A stretch of DNA of 64,000 nucleotides from Deltaproteobacteria bacterium (GCA_021413675.1 JAIOQA010000070.1:1-64000), one strand, 5' to 3'. Shown: positions 35,611-45,488, counted from the stretch's first letter. The notes: generated from the sequence alone by a model not told the origin. Numbers and translations are program-made.

Positions 35611-37881
35611 ATGCGAATCACCCGATACCCCGCTCGCGACTCCTGGCTCCTCCTCGGATCGCTGACCGCGATCACCACGTTCGCAGGCTGCGTTCCGGAA
35701 CCCACCGAGGGCTCCAAGAACGACACCGACGACATCGCCGCGGCGCTCGCGGCGATGCCGGAGGCGCAGGTGCTCCAGGCCACGCCCGACGGCGTGCCGG
35801 TGTTCATCGTCGGTGAGATGGGCAAGACCGGCGGGATGCAGGATGACGACGCGGTGGCCGCCGAGGGCGCGCTCCGCCCGGCGCTGCCGCCGGTGCTGGC
35901 CGCGTTCCGGCTCAAGAACGACGACCTCACGTTCCGCAAGATGAGCGTGGACGAGCAGGGCGAGCGCCACTTTCGTTACGCGCAGAAGCACGCCGGCCTC
36001 GACGTGATCGGCGCCGACCTCGTCGTCCACGTCGACGTCAAGGGCGCGATCAGCGCGGTCAACGGCACGGCCCGCGGCGACATCTCGCCGCTGCTCGGCG
36101 CCAACCCGATCTCCGAGGCCCAGGCTCGCAGCTCGATCCTCGGCGACAACCGCCTGACCGGCCTCGCGACCGGCGCGATGCGCACGGTCTACATCGAGAC
36201 CGACGACGGCAAGATGCACAAGGCGTTCGAGGCGATCGTCGCCGGCGCCCGCGACGGCGGCCCGGTCCGCGACAAGGTCTACGTCGACCTCGACACCGGC
36301 GCGATCGTCGCCGACTACCCGCAGATCTTCCACGCCGAGAGCCGCAAGGTCTACAGCTCGAACAACGGCACCACCACGCCGGGTACGCTCAAGCGCACCG
36401 AGGGCCAGGCGGCGACCTCGGACGTCGACGTCAACGCGGCCTACGACAACACCGGCAACGCGTACGAGGCCTACAAGGCGTTCTTCGGGCGCGACAGCTA
36501 CGACGGCGCCGGCGCGGCGCTGATCTCGTCGGTCCACTACAGCAGCAACTACTGCAACGCGTACTGGGACGGCACGCAGATGGTCTACGGCGACGGCAGC
36601 GCGTCGCAGGGCTGCAGCCCGCTGGCGCGCTCCAACGACGTGACCGCGCACGAGCTCACCCACGCGGTGACCGAGCGCGAGTCGCAGCTCAACTACTCGG
36701 GTGAGTCGGGCGGCATGAACGAGGCGATGTCGGACATCTTCGCCTCGTTCGTCGAGGCGTGGACCGACGGCGGCAAGACCGGCACCCTCGCGGTGTCGGC
36801 CAACACTTGGCTCGTCGGCGAGAAGGTGATCGCGCCGGCGCTGCGCTACATGTGCGACCCGGCCAAGGACGGCGCGTCGGCCGACTACTACTCGTCGTCG
36901 GTCGGTAACCTCGACGTCCACTACAGCTCGGGCCTCGGCAACCTCGCCTTCTGCCTGCTGTCGCAGGGCGGCACGCACCCGCGCGGCAAGAGCACGCTCA
37001 ACGTGACCGGCATCGGCCTCGAGAAGGCGATCCGCATCATGTACAAGGCGCAGACCGACTACATCACCTCGACCTCGAAGTACGCCGCGATCCGCACCGC
37101 GATGGAGCAGGCGACGACGGCGCTCGGCTACGACCAGGCGACCAAGGACTCGGTCAGCTGCGCGTGGGCGGCGATCGGCGTCGGCTCGGCCCCGACCAGC
37201 TGCGGCGCGGGCGGCGGCGGTGGCGGCGGCGGCGGTGGTGGCACCTCGGACGGCACGCTCACCAACAACGTCCCGGTGAGCAGCCTCGCGGCGGCGACCG
37301 GCACCCAGACCTTCTACCAGCTGGTGGTCCCGTCGGGTCAGGCCTCGCTGAGCTTCACCACCGCCGGTGGCAGCGGTGACGTGGACATGTACGTCCAGGT
37401 TGGCTCGAAGCCGTCGACCTCGACCTACCTCTGCAAGTCCGAGGGCAGCGCGACCGCCGAGACCTGCACGATCAGCAACCCGGCGGCGGGCACGTACTTC
37501 GTGCTGCTCAACGCCTACGCCGCGTACTCGGGCGTCACGCTGACCGGCAAGTACACGGCGCCCACCACGGGCGGTGACCCGTACCTGACCAACGGCGTCG
37601 CGGTCACCAGCATCTCGGGCGCGACCGGCACCTCGCAGTACTGGCGCGTCACGCTGCCGGCCGCCAAGACCCTGACGGTCAAGATCTCGGGCGGCACCGG
37701 CGACGCCGACCTCTACGTCCGGTCGGGCAGCCGTCCGACCACGACGACCTACGCGTGCCGGCCGTACCTGAACGGCAACGCCGAGACCTGCACGATCTCG
37801 AACACGGTCGCGGGCGACTACTACGTGATGGTCCGCAGCTACGCGGCCTTCACCGGCCTGTCGCTGCTCGCGAGCTACTGA
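35611..37881 (+). CDS. Secreted M4-family (thermolysin/vibriolysin-like) zinc metalloprotease with two PPC domains
   Basis: 756 residues. Signal with lipobox-like FAGC near residue 27, then FTP/PepSY propeptide (about 60-220). In the M4 catalytic domain the zinc motif HELTHAVTE starts at residue 347 and the third ligand is Glu371 in GGMNEAMSD; the acid/base His is in DVHYSSG. A Gly-rich linker (about 535-545, a run of G) joins two PPC (bacterial pre-peptidase C-terminal) domains at about 550-645 and 660-756, which direct secretion or substrate binding and are usually removed. All active-site residues are present. It digests extracellular protein, fitting a predatory or saprophytic lifestyle. 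A hairpin terminator follows. Confidence 0.93.
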   Translation: MRITRYPARDSWLLLGSLTAITTFAGCVPEPTEGSKNDTDDIAAALAAMPEAQVLQATPDGVPVFIVGEMGKTGGMQDDDAVAAEGALRPALPPVLAAFRLKNDDLTFRKMSVDEQGERHFRYAQKHAGLDVIGADLVVHVDVKGAISAVNGTARGDISPLLGANPISEAQARSSILGDNRLTGLATGAMRTVYIETDDGKMHKAFEAIVAGARDGGPVRDKVYVDLDTGAIVADYPQIFHAESRKVYSSNNGTTTPGTLKRTEGQAATSDVDVNAAYDNTGNAYEAYKAFFGRDSYDGAGAALISSVHYSSNYCNAYWDGTQMVYGDGSASQGCSPLARSNDVTAHELTHAVTERESQLNYSGESGGMNEAMSDIFASFVEAWTDGGKTGTLAVSANTWLVGEKVIAPALRYMCDPAKDGASADYYSSSVGNLDVHYSSGLGNLAFCLLSQGGTHPRGKSTLNVTGIGLEKAIRIMYKAQTDYITSTSKYAAIRTAMEQATTALGYDQATKDSVSCAWAAIGVGSAPTSCGAGGGGGGGGGGGTSDGTLTNNVPVSSLAAATGTQTFYQLVVPSGQASLSFTTAGGSGDVDMYVQVGSKPSTSTYLCKSEGSATAETCTISNPAAGTYFVLLNAYAAYSGVTLTGKYTAPTTGGDPYLTNGVAVTSISGATGTSQYWRVTLPAAKTLTVKISGGTGDADLYVRSGSRPTTTTYACRPYLNGNAETCTISNTVAGDYYVMVRSYAAFTGLSLLASY

Positions 37882-37900
37882 TCGCGAACGCAACGCTTCA

Positions 37901-37949
37901 GCGAGCCGTGCGCTCCGGGATGGCCCGGGCGCGCGGCTCGCGCCATTTT
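37901..37949 (+). terminator. Terminator after the metalloprotease gene
   Basis: A 13-bp stem (37901-37913 pairs with 37929-37941, one G-T wobble) with a 15-base loop is followed by GCCATTTT. It starts 20 bases after the stop codon. Confidence 0.7.
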
Positions 37950-38013
37950 CGGAGCGCTGCGGGCCGTCGATTTCCGCGCGCGCCCGGCCGCACCGGCGGT
38001 AGTGTGCCGCGCG

Positions 38014-39102
38014 ATGTCCCGAGCCGCGCTCGTCCTGACTCTCGCCGCGAGCGCGCTCGCGTGCTCGTCCCGGGGACCAGCGAGCGGCGACGCGCCCTCC
38101 GGCGGTGACGATGCCGCGATGTCCAGCGATGCCGCGAGCGGCGGCGACGGTGGCGTGGTGGCCTCGACCGACGTCACCGTGATCGTGGAGCCGAACGGTA
38201 ACGGCGGCGCCGAGCTGCGCAGCGCGATCGCGGCCGCGACCACCTCGGTCTACGTGACGCTGTACCAGCTCGACGACAGCAAGCTGCTCGACGCGCTGGT
38301 CGCGCGCCAGGCCGCGGGCCTCGACGTGCAGGTCATCCTCGACGGCTCCAGCACCAACCGCGCCTGGAACCAGCCGGCCTACGACCAGCTGCACACCGCG
38401 GGCGTCGACGTCGTGTGGTCGAACCCCGCGTTCACGTACACCCACGCGAAGTACGTGATCCTCGACGGCCGGGCCGCGTGGATCATGACGATGAACGGCA
38501 ACATCTCGTCACCCAGGTACAACCGCGAGTACCTGGCGATCGACACCGGGGCCGCCGACGTCGCCGAGGTCACGGCGATCTTCCACGCCGACCACGCGGC
38601 GCAGCCCATCACCCCGACCGGCGACCTCGTCGTCGCGAACACCAACGCGCGGCCACGGCTGGTCGCGCTGATCGACGCCGCGACCACGACCGTCGATCTC
38701 GAGGACGAGACCTTCAGCGACACCACCGCGAACGGGATCGTCGCCGCGCTCGAGCGCGCCGCCCACCGCGGGGTCCGGGTCCGGGTCGCGATCTCGAACC
38801 AGACCCTGTCGACCGGCGAGCAGAGCGCCAACGCGCGGGTGATCGCCGCCGGCGGGCACGTCGTGATGACCGGCCCGACGTCGGGGAGCGGCACCGCCTC
38901 GAACCCGTACATCCACGCCAAGGCGATCCTCGTCGATTGCGCCGGCACGACCTGCGCGCGCGGCTTCGTCGGCTCGGAGAACATGACGGCGAACTCGCTG
39001 GGCTACAACCGCGAGGTCGGCGTGATCCTCGCCGACCCGGTCGAGCTCGCCAAGGTCGCGACCGCGTTCGCCACCGACTACGCCCGCGGCACCGCGCTCT
39101 GA
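38014..39102 (+). CDS. Phospholipase D-family lipoprotein
   Basis: 362 residues from ATG 38014. Signal MSRAALVLTLAASALAC (lipobox LAC), then a Gly/Ser/Asp-rich linker. Two HKD motifs are present: THAKYVILDGRAAWIMTMN and IHAKAILVDCAGTTCARGF (HxKx4D), each followed by a conserved Asn (the MNGN and SENM stretches). Two motifs in one chain make one active site in the PLD superfamily. The enzyme could be a phospholipase or a nuclease; its place on the outer surface or periplasm argues for lipid or extracellular nucleic acid as substrate. It lies between the protease and the N-acetyltransferase genes. Confidence 0.88.
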   Translation: MSRAALVLTLAASALACSSRGPASGDAPSGGDDAAMSSDAASGGDGGVVASTDVTVIVEPNGNGGAELRSAIAAATTSVYVTLYQLDDSKLLDALVARQAAGLDVQVILDGSSTNRAWNQPAYDQLHTAGVDVVWSNPAFTYTHAKYVILDGRAAWIMTMNGNISSPRYNREYLAIDTGAADVAEVTAIFHADHAAQPITPTGDLVVANTNARPRLVALIDAATTTVDLEDETFSDTTANGIVAALERAAHRGVRVRVAISNQTLSTGEQSANARVIAAGGHVVMTGPTSGSGTASNPYIHAKAILVDCAGTTCARGFVGSENMTANSLGYNREVGVILADPVELAKVATAFATDYARGTAL

Positions 39103-39163
39103 TCGGCGCCGACACCCGCGCGCTGTGCCGCTCGGCCCGGCCGCGCTGTGGCAGCCTCGTCGC

Positions 39164-39967
39164 ATGGACCTCGACGCCTACTTCGCGCGCATCGGCTACG
39201 CCGGCAGCCGCGCGCCGACGCTGGCCACGCTGCACGCGCTCAGCGCCGCGCACGCGCAGGCGATCCCGTTCGAGAACCTCGACGTCCTGCTCGGCCGGCC
39301 GATCGACCTCGATCCCGCCGCCGTCGATCGCAAGCTGATCGGCGCGCGCCGCGGCGGCTACTGCTTCGAGCAGAACACGCTGTTCCTGCGCGTGCTCGAG
39401 GCGCTCGGCTTCGACGCGCGGCCGCTGAGCGCGCGCGTGCGCTGGGGCCGCCCGCGCGACTACACGCCGCCCCGCACCCACGTGTTCGTGCGGGTCGACC
39501 TCGACGGCGCGAGCTGGATGGTCGACGTCGGCATCGGCAGCACCTCGCTCACCGCCGCGCTCCGGCTGGACGCGACCGGCGAGCAGCCCACGCCGCACGA
39601 GCCGCGCCGGATCGTCTTCGAGGACGGCCGCTACTTCCACCAGGCGCGCCTCGGCGACAGCTGGCACGACATCTACGAGTTCACGCGCGAGGAGATGCCC
39701 GCGATCGATCGCGAGCTCGCGAACTGGTACACGAGCGCGCACCCCGGCTCGCACTTCAAGAACCGGCTCACGGTCGCGCGCGCCCTGCCCGACGGCGCGC
39801 GCGTCGCGATCCTCAACCGCGAGCTCACGATCCGCCGGCGCGGCGTGGCCGAGACCCGGACCATCGACTCGCCCGCCGAGCTCCTGGCGGTCCTCGCCGA
39901 GCACTTCGGCCTGCACTTCCCCGCCGGCACGACCTTCGCCTGCCCCGCGCTCGACTGGCCGTCGTAG
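39164..39967 (+). CDS. nat: Arylamine N-acetyltransferase
   Basis: 267 residues, the standard NAT length. It transfers acetyl groups from acetyl-CoA to arylamines or arylhydrazines (or acts as an amide synthase in secondary metabolism). The Cys-His-Asp triad is visible: Cys67 in RRGGYCFEQN, His106 in TPPRTHVFVRV and Asp121 in MVDVGIGS. The P-loop-like region and C-terminal domain are complete. ATG at 39164; no strong ribosome-binding site. Cytoplasmic, no neighbours of known related function. Confidence 0.93.
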   Translation: MDLDAYFARIGYAGSRAPTLATLHALSAAHAQAIPFENLDVLLGRPIDLDPAAVDRKLIGARRGGYCFEQNTLFLRVLEALGFDARPLSARVRWGRPRDYTPPRTHVFVRVDLDGASWMVDVGIGSTSLTAALRLDATGEQPTPHEPRRIVFEDGRYFHQARLGDSWHDIYEFTREEMPAIDRELANWYTSAHPGSHFKNRLTVARALPDGARVAILNRELTIRRRGVAETRTIDSPAELLAVLAEHFGLHFPAGTTFACPALDWPS

Positions 39968-39977
39968 CGCGCGGCGA

Positions 39978-40334
39978 CTACCGCGTCCGGCGCGCGCTCA
40001 CCTCGATCAGGATCCCGCTCGGGCCGTGGCAGTAGCAGACCGTGCCGCGGCCGTTGACGTCGACCGGTGACACCGTGACGCCCGCCGCCGCGAGCGCCTC
40101 GCGGCGGGCGTAGACCAGCGCGGGATCGTCGACGATGAAGCCGACGTGGAAGCCCGCGGGATACGCGACCTCGGCCTGGCGCTGCAGCACCAGCGTGAAG
40201 CCGGCGCCATCGCCGAGGATGGCGATCGCCGGCGAGTCGGGGCGGGTCTGCGGCGCGAGATCGAAGTGCCGCGCGAAGAACGCGGCGGCGGCGGGGACGT
40301 CCAGGACCTGGAGATCGAGATGGTTCAGCTTCAC
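39978..40334 (-). CDS. VOC-family protein (glyoxalase/bleomycin-resistance fold)
   Basis: 118 residues from a GTG at 40334, chosen because AGTGGAG stands 7-8 bases before it; an ATG at 40379 would add 15 non-family residues. It has NHLDLQVLDVPAAAAFF (first half), FHVGFIVDDPALV and a C-terminal PSGILIEVSA strand, the pattern of single-module VOC proteins that dimerise and usually bind a metal. Specific activity unknown. It is downstream of the channel gene on the same strand, 167 bases away. Confidence 0.85.
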   Translation of the reverse strand: MKLNHLDLQVLDVPAAAAFFARHFDLAPQTRPDSPAIAILGDGAGFTLVLQRQAEVAYPAGFHVGFIVDDPALVYARREALAAAGVTVSPVDVNGRGTVCYCHGPSGILIEVSARRTR

Positions 40335-40501
40335 GGCGTGCTCCACTTGCGCATCACACGCGGACGCAGGTCCGCGCATGATCGAGGGTCACACTCCGCG
40401 GTGGAGGGACAAGGGCTCCGGAATGGAGTGGCTGGGGCTCACCATGAACCAGCCTGCCGTTTTCCGATCGGGTCGAGCATAGCCTGCCCGCGCCCGATCC
40501 A

Positions 40502-42415
40502 CTACTCGTCGGCGACGACGATGATCTTGTCGCCTGGCGCGAAGCGGAGCGGCCGGCTCTTGCTGGGGCTGACGGTGACGCCGTACGAGGCGGCGGCGTC
40601 GCGCGCCGTGGCGGCGAGCCGGAAGCCGATCGCGACCTCGTTGCGGCGCAGCGCGGCCTCGACGACCGCCTGGTAGGGCACGTCGACGCCGAGCGCGACG
40701 TACTCGGCGGCGGGCTTGAGATAGATCTCGTGGCCGCCGGCGGTGAACAGCTCCTCGAAGACCTTCACCAGGTGGCGGTTCTCGGCGACCTGCGACACCA
40801 GCAACGACACCAGCGTGTTGCTGACGATGAAGTCGTCGGCCTGGGCGACCGCCGCCAGATCGCGGTTCTCGATCTGGAGGATCTCGCTGGTGATGGGCAC
40901 GGCCTTGCCCGCGATGCGCGCGATGTCGCGCAGATGGAGCAGCGTGATCATCGTGCGGGCGTCGGCCATCTCCTGCGATCGACCGGCGGTCTCCGACAGG
41001 AGCAGGATGTGATCGAACCCGGCCACGTTGAGCCGATCGAGCATGCCGCGCTCGGTGACGTCGCCGGCGTAGGGCTGGACGGTCATGTTCTTGATGCCGG
41101 CGCCGAGATCGCCGGCGGCGGTCAGGACCTCGCCGTCGCCGACGACGATCGTCTCGCTGCCCGGCGCGACGTACGCGTCGAGCTCGCCGAGCACGCGGCG
41201 GAGCCGGGCGCTGCCGCCCAGCACCAGCGTGCGCTCGCGGTGGCGCAAGGCCTGGCGCGGCGCCGCGACGATCGCGCCATCCGCGACCGGGACCGGCTTG
41301 CCGTTGAGCAGCGCGGTGTCGTCGTCCTCGCTGATGACGACCACCTGATCGCCCGGCGCGAACCGGCGGTCGAGCGGCGGCGGCACCAGCGTCTGGCCCT
41401 CCGCCGTGACCACGCCGAGCAGCGCCGAGTCGTCGTACGCGAAGACCGCGTCGCGGAAGGTCTGGCCGGTGAGCCCGGGCTCGGGCTTGACGTACATCTC
41501 GACGCCGCCGAAGTCGAGCAGCTCGGTGTAGACCACCGACAGCCCCGACTGCCTGCCGGTCTGCACCAGCAGCCGGCTGATCAACGGCGGCGCCACGATC
41601 AGCGCCGCGTTCGCGCCGACCACCATGCGCGCGACCGTCTCGGTGCGCTCGTCGAAGATCTCGGCGACGACGTGGAGCGGGAGCTTGCCGGCGGCCTTGT
41701 TGATCGCGAGCAAGGTCTTGAGCACGACGGTGTCCGACTCGTGGGGTGCCATCTCGCGCCCGTCGGGGTGGGTCTCGGGCGCGAGCACGACCACGGCCTT
41801 CGAGGTCTCCAGGCTGGCCAGCTCGAGATCGCCGAGGTTCATCGGGCTGCCCGCGCGGGTGACCACGCGCAGGCGCTTGCTGCCGAGGCTCTCGGCGACG
41901 TCCGCGTCCATCGCGACCTTGTCGCGGTTGGCGAGCACGACGACGCACGCGTTGCGCTGGTTCTCGCCGGCGGCGGCGAACTCCGACAGGAGCGTGTGGA
42001 TCTTCGGGCTCCAGCCGAGGATCACGGTGTGGTTGCGCTCGATGACCGTGCTGCGGCCGCGCCGCAGGCTCTCGATCAGCGCCGAGAAGCCGTTGTTGAG
42101 GATGCCGATCAGCGCCGACAGCACGAACAGGCCGCCGATCGTCACCAGCATCATGATGATGAGGAAGGTCCAGCTGCCGGCGTCGCCGCCGACCGCGCCG
42201 GCGTCGAGCGCGTGGTTCAGCGACTTCCAGGCCAGGCGGCCGAACGAGTCGGCGCCGGTGTCGTCCTCGGGCACGACATCGCAGATCTCGATCGCACCGG
42301 CCGTGATCAGCACGAGCACGACGGTGATCACGGCGAGCAGCAGGATCTGCGCGCCGGTGCCGCGAGCCATCAGGTTGTCGAAGCGGTAACGCAGGCGCTG
42401 GCGAATGCTGGGCAT
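40502..42415 (-). CDS. CASTOR/POLLUX-type ion channel-like protein
   Basis: 637 residues, ribosome-binding site GAGGGG before ATG 42415. Two membrane segments at about 22-44 and 85-112 flank a short extracellular loop. Then come two RCK/TrkA-like Rossmann modules: the first begins HTVILGWSPKIHTLLSEF, and the second begins RTLVLGGSARLRRVLGEL; the C-terminal end (PLRFAPGDKIIVVAD) is a TrkA-C-like fold. This is the layout of CASTOR/POLLUX/DMI1 proteins, nuclear-envelope Ca/K channels in plants, with bacterial homologues of unknown role. The pore selectivity cannot be read. No partner genes nearby. Confidence 0.88.
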   Translation of the reverse strand: MPSIRQRLRYRFDNLMARGTGAQILLLAVITVVLVLITAGAIEICDVVPEDDTGADSFGRLAWKSLNHALDAGAVGGDAGSWTFLIIMMLVTIGGLFVLSALIGILNNGFSALIESLRRGRSTVIERNHTVILGWSPKIHTLLSEFAAAGENQRNACVVVLANRDKVAMDADVAESLGSKRLRVVTRAGSPMNLGDLELASLETSKAVVVLAPETHPDGREMAPHESDTVVLKTLLAINKAAGKLPLHVVAEIFDERTETVARMVVGANAALIVAPPLISRLLVQTGRQSGLSVVYTELLDFGGVEMYVKPEPGLTGQTFRDAVFAYDDSALLGVVTAEGQTLVPPPLDRRFAPGDQVVVISEDDDTALLNGKPVPVADGAIVAAPRQALRHRERTLVLGGSARLRRVLGELDAYVAPGSETIVVGDGEVLTAAGDLGAGIKNMTVQPYAGDVTERGMLDRLNVAGFDHILLLSETAGRSQEMADARTMITLLHLRDIARIAGKAVPITSEILQIENRDLAAVAQADDFIVSNTLVSLLVSQVAENRHLVKVFEELFTAGGHEIYLKPAAEYVALGVDVPYQAVVEAALRRNEVAIGFRLAATARDAAASYGVTVSPSKSRPLRFAPGDKIIVVADE

Positions 42416-42498
42416 CGGTCCCCTCGGTGTCGAACGATCGAGGACACTACCCGAAGCGCGCGCGCGATGGGGCGACCCGCGCCGATCGATGCCGCCGC

Positions 42499-43044
42499 TC
42501 AGCGCGACGCGCCGGCAAGGGCCGGCAGGTCGAGCGAGATCCCGCCAGACGCGAACAGATCCGCGCCACCGCCCTCGAGCTGATGGGCGCCGAGGTCGAC
42601 GAACACCCCGGTCGCGAGCGCGCCCAGCACCCCGAGCGCGCCGCCGCCGTCGCCCGAGCCCCAACGCACGCCGCCGAGCTGGCGGCGCAGCGCGATCCGC
42701 GCGACCAGCGCGCGCCGCGGCTCGCCGGGTGCGACCCGCCAGAACAGCTCCGCGCGCCCGCCCAGCCAGAGCGCGCCGCGCACCCGACGGGCGAGCGCGG
42801 CGTAGGTGCCGTGCACGGTCCCGCGCCCGGGCGCCTCGTCGACGATCCAGCCGGCGCCGAGATCGACCGACGCGCCGCGATCGTCGAGGGCCGCGCTGTG
42901 CGCGCCGATCGACGCGCGGCGGCCCACGCCATGCGCGGTGGCCACCAGGGCGCCGCTCGACTGGCTCGGCGGGATCACGCACGCGCCCAGCGCGGCGGCG
43001 ATCGCGAGCCCCGCCCGCACCGCGCTCGCACGGCTCGCGTTCAC
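42499..43044 (-). CDS. Lipoprotein, 181 residues, coupled to the upstream gene
   Basis: GTG start at 43044 overlaps the TGA of the upstream gene (GTGA, 43041-43044). The signal VNASRASAVRAGLAIAAALGAC ends in lipobox LGAC. The mature part is short beta strands (ASVDLGAGWIVDE, GALWLGGRAELFWR, LGALATGVFVDLG) and looks like a small outer-membrane-associated beta protein. Function unknown. Coupling suggests it works with the preceding gene product, possibly one surface complex. Confidence 0.7.
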   Translation of the reverse strand: MNASRASAVRAGLAIAAALGACVIPPSQSSGALVATAHGVGRRASIGAHSAALDDRGASVDLGAGWIVDEAPGRGTVHGTYAALARRVRGALWLGGRAELFWRVAPGEPRRALVARIALRRQLGGVRWGSGDGGGALGVLGALATGVFVDLGAHQLEGGGADLFASGGISLDLPALAGASR

Positions 43045-43697
43045 CGGAACTCCGGCGAGGTGATCGAGAGCTTGAGCGCCGCGGCCATGAACTGCGACTC
43101 GATCCGCGTGCCGCCGCGGCGGAGATCGTCGTGCTGGCGGTAGACCTCGACCGCGATGCCGAGCCGCGAGCGTCCGACCCGCGTCGTGTACTCGCCGCCG
43201 ACCCGCAGCGCGCGCGACGAGGTCTCGAGCGACTGCTCCGAGACCAGCTCGAAGCCGTGCGCCATCGCGCCGCCGTACACCGACCACGTCCCGGTGCCGT
43301 AGCCGACCTGCGCGTCGGCCACGCCGCCGATGAACCCGCCGCCGCCGCCGCCGAAGCCGAAGCCCGACAGCGCGACGGCGATCGACACGCGATCGATCCG
43401 GAAGCGCGGCCGCACGTACGGGAAGCCGCCGAGCGTGTTGAACTCCTTGCCGCCGCTGCGCGCCGCGAGCTGCGTGTAGACGCCGCCCATCTCGAGCGCG
43501 AACCAGCGCGCGATCGCGAACTGGCCCTGGGCCTCGGCCTGGAACGTCTGCCGTCCCGGGCCCGCGCCCATGCCCACGGAGCCGGCCAGCACGCTGTGCC
43601 CGGTCTGGCTGATGGGCATCCGCGCGCCCATCCCCAGGCCCATCGGAGGGGCTGCGCAGGCGGCGAGGACGACGAGGACGACGGCGATCCGGTTCAT
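43041..43697 (-). CDS. Lipoprotein with outer-membrane-barrel-like body, 218 residues
   Basis: Signal MNRIAVVLVVLAAC (lipobox LAAC at Cys14). The mature part has regular amphipathic beta strands with Gly-rich turns, including FGFGGGGGGFIGG, and ends in a strand (AALKLSITSPEF). Together with the coupled 181-residue gene it may form a surface pair. No family assigned. It lies 134 bases downstream of the serine hydrolase gene. Confidence 0.7.
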   Translation of the reverse strand: MNRIAVVLVVLAACAAPPMGLGMGARMPISQTGHSVLAGSVGMGAGPGRQTFQAEAQGQFAIARWFALEMGGVYTQLAARSGGKEFNTLGGFPYVRPRFRIDRVSIAVALSGFGFGGGGGGFIGGVADAQVGYGTGTWSVYGGAMAHGFELVSEQSLETSSRALRVGGEYTTRVGRSRLGIAVEVYRQHDDLRRGGTRIESQFMAAALKLSITSPEFR

Positions 43698-43831
43698 GCG
43701 TCCGGATGAAACAGCAACCCGCGTGCCTCCGCGAACGCGGCGCAAGGCCTGGAATTCCGTTGCCGTCGACCGCGCCGCCACCGACGCGAGGTGGCAATCC
43801 GCGACGTCTGCGTCACGACATCGGTGTCATG

Positions 43832-45325
43832 TCAGGGACGCGCGAAGCGCATCGCCGCGCGGAGCCGCACCGCATCGGCCGGGGCCGCGTGCATCGGGGC
43901 AGCCCCGGGTGCTGGTCGAACCGCCACGAACTGGCGGTTGCGGAGGTAGACCTCGCCGCCGGGGCCGTCGATGAAGGTGAGCTCGAGGATCTCGCCGTCG
44001 ACGGTCGCGAGCCAGACCCGGGTCGTGATCGGCGAGAGCGCGTGATCGTAGGCCACGCCGGCCGCGTCGAGCGCCGGCGCCGAGATCGTCAGCCCGTCGC
44101 CGACGTGACCGACCACGATATCGCCGACGAGGTACGGGTCGGTGTACGTGCCGACCAGGCCCTCGAGCTGCGACGGATCGAAGGGCCGCTCGGGCGCGAC
44201 GCCCGGCGCCGGCAGCGCGGCGAGGGTCTTCATCGCGGCGACCGCGGTCGCGGTGAAGTCGTCGTCGACCCCGTTGCTGAGGATCGAGACCGCGAAGCGC
44301 TGCTCGGGCAGCACGTAGAAGGTCGACGTGTGCGTGTGGGTGTTGCCGCCGTGGAACCAGACCGGGACATCGTAGTAGTCGCTGCCGAGCTGGATGCCGC
44401 GCCCGACGATGAGGCCGAAGCCGTACCCCGGCGGCAGCCCCGGATAGATCGGCGTCTGCGCGCGCGTGATCTCGGACCGCAGCGCCGGATCGAGCACCGC
44501 GGGGTCGCCATCGACGAGGAAGCGCGCGAGCCGCATCTGATCGCCGGGCGTCGACCACACCAGGCCCGCCGGCCGCGTGAACCCCGACTCCCACGTGTCC
44601 TCGAACGACACCGCGTGGATCGTCTGGTCCTCGATCGTGAAGCCGCGGCCGAGCGCGCGGTCGGCGTCGACCTCGCTCTTGCGCGCCACCGTGCGCGTCA
44701 TGCCCAGCGGCGCGAAGACATCCTGTTCGACGATGTCGGCCCACGGGCGACCGTCGAGCTGCTGGGTGATGAGCCCGGCGATCGAGAAGTTCGGGTTGCT
44801 GTAGTTGTAGAACAGGCCGGGCGGGTTCATCGCGTGGTAGCTGGTCGCGAACTCGCCGTACGCGAAGCTCGCGAGCGCCGCGTCGGTGGTCGCGCTGGTC
44901 TCCTCGACGCCATCCATGATGCCGCTCTGATGGCTCATGAGCTGGCGCAGGGTCGTGTCGGTGAAGCCGGGCGCCATCGCCATGTGCAGCTCCGGCAGCG
45001 CCGCGCCGACGGTCGTGTCGAGCGAGGTCTTGCCGGCGGCGACCTCGCGCAGGAGCGCGATCGCCGCGATCTTCTTGGTGTCCGACCCGATCATGAACTG
45101 GGTGTCCTCGTCGGGCGGCGCGGTCCCGCCGGGATCGGCGTGGCCGAACCCGCCGACCCAGACGATCTCGCCGTCGAGCCAGACCGCGACCGAGGCAGCG
45201 GTCGCGTTGGCCTTCGCGAGATCCGCGGTGACCGCGGCCTCGATGGGCGCGAAGCTCGGGTGGGTCGGCTCCGACGAGCCGCACGCGGCGAGCAGGACGA
45301 GCGCGAGTGACAGGCGATGGGACAT
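43832..45325 (-). CDS. Serine hydrolase lipoprotein (beta-lactamase/class C fold)
   Basis: 497 residues, ATG at 45325. Lipobox LAAC (Cys15 of MSHRLSLALVLLAAC). The class C/esterase-EstB active-site motifs are present: SxxK as Ser81-Asp-Thr-Lys84 (FMIGSDTKKIAAI), YxN as Tyr175-Ser-Asn177 (NYSNPNFS), and HGGNTH for the KTG-like element. It probably cleaves an ester or a D-peptide at the cell surface; beta-lactam resistance is possible but not implied. It is divergent from the histidine kinase gene, with 163 bases between starts. Confidence 0.88.
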   Translation of the reverse strand: MSHRLSLALVLLAACGSSEPTHPSFAPIEAAVTADLAKANATAASVAVWLDGEIVWVGGFGHADPGGTAPPDEDTQFMIGSDTKKIAAIALLREVAAGKTSLDTTVGAALPELHMAMAPGFTDTTLRQLMSHQSGIMDGVEETSATTDAALASFAYGEFATSYHAMNPPGLFYNYSNPNFSIAGLITQQLDGRPWADIVEQDVFAPLGMTRTVARKSEVDADRALGRGFTIEDQTIHAVSFEDTWESGFTRPAGLVWSTPGDQMRLARFLVDGDPAVLDPALRSEITRAQTPIYPGLPPGYGFGLIVGRGIQLGSDYYDVPVWFHGGNTHTHTSTFYVLPEQRFAVSILSNGVDDDFTATAVAAMKTLAALPAPGVAPERPFDPSQLEGLVGTYTDPYLVGDIVVGHVGDGLTISAPALDAAGVAYDHALSPITTRVWLATVDGEILELTFIDGPGGEVYLRNRQFVAVRPAPGAAPMHAAPADAVRLRAAMRFARP

Positions 45326-45488
45326 GAGCTCCTCGAGGTGGTCGCGGACGGCCTCGCGATCACGGGTCGTGCGCTCACCCTACGGATCGCGCGGCGCCGG
45401 CGCCTGTGCCGGAAGGCAGGCGATCGACCATGACCAATGGCACATGCGCGCGTCCGCGGCGCAGGGCTATCCTCGCGGTCTGCGCTCC

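Noticed and set aside
40730-42583. Plus-strand 617-residue frame opposite the channel gene
   Set aside because: The channel has membrane segments and RCK modules on the minus strand; the plus frame has no recognisable fold.
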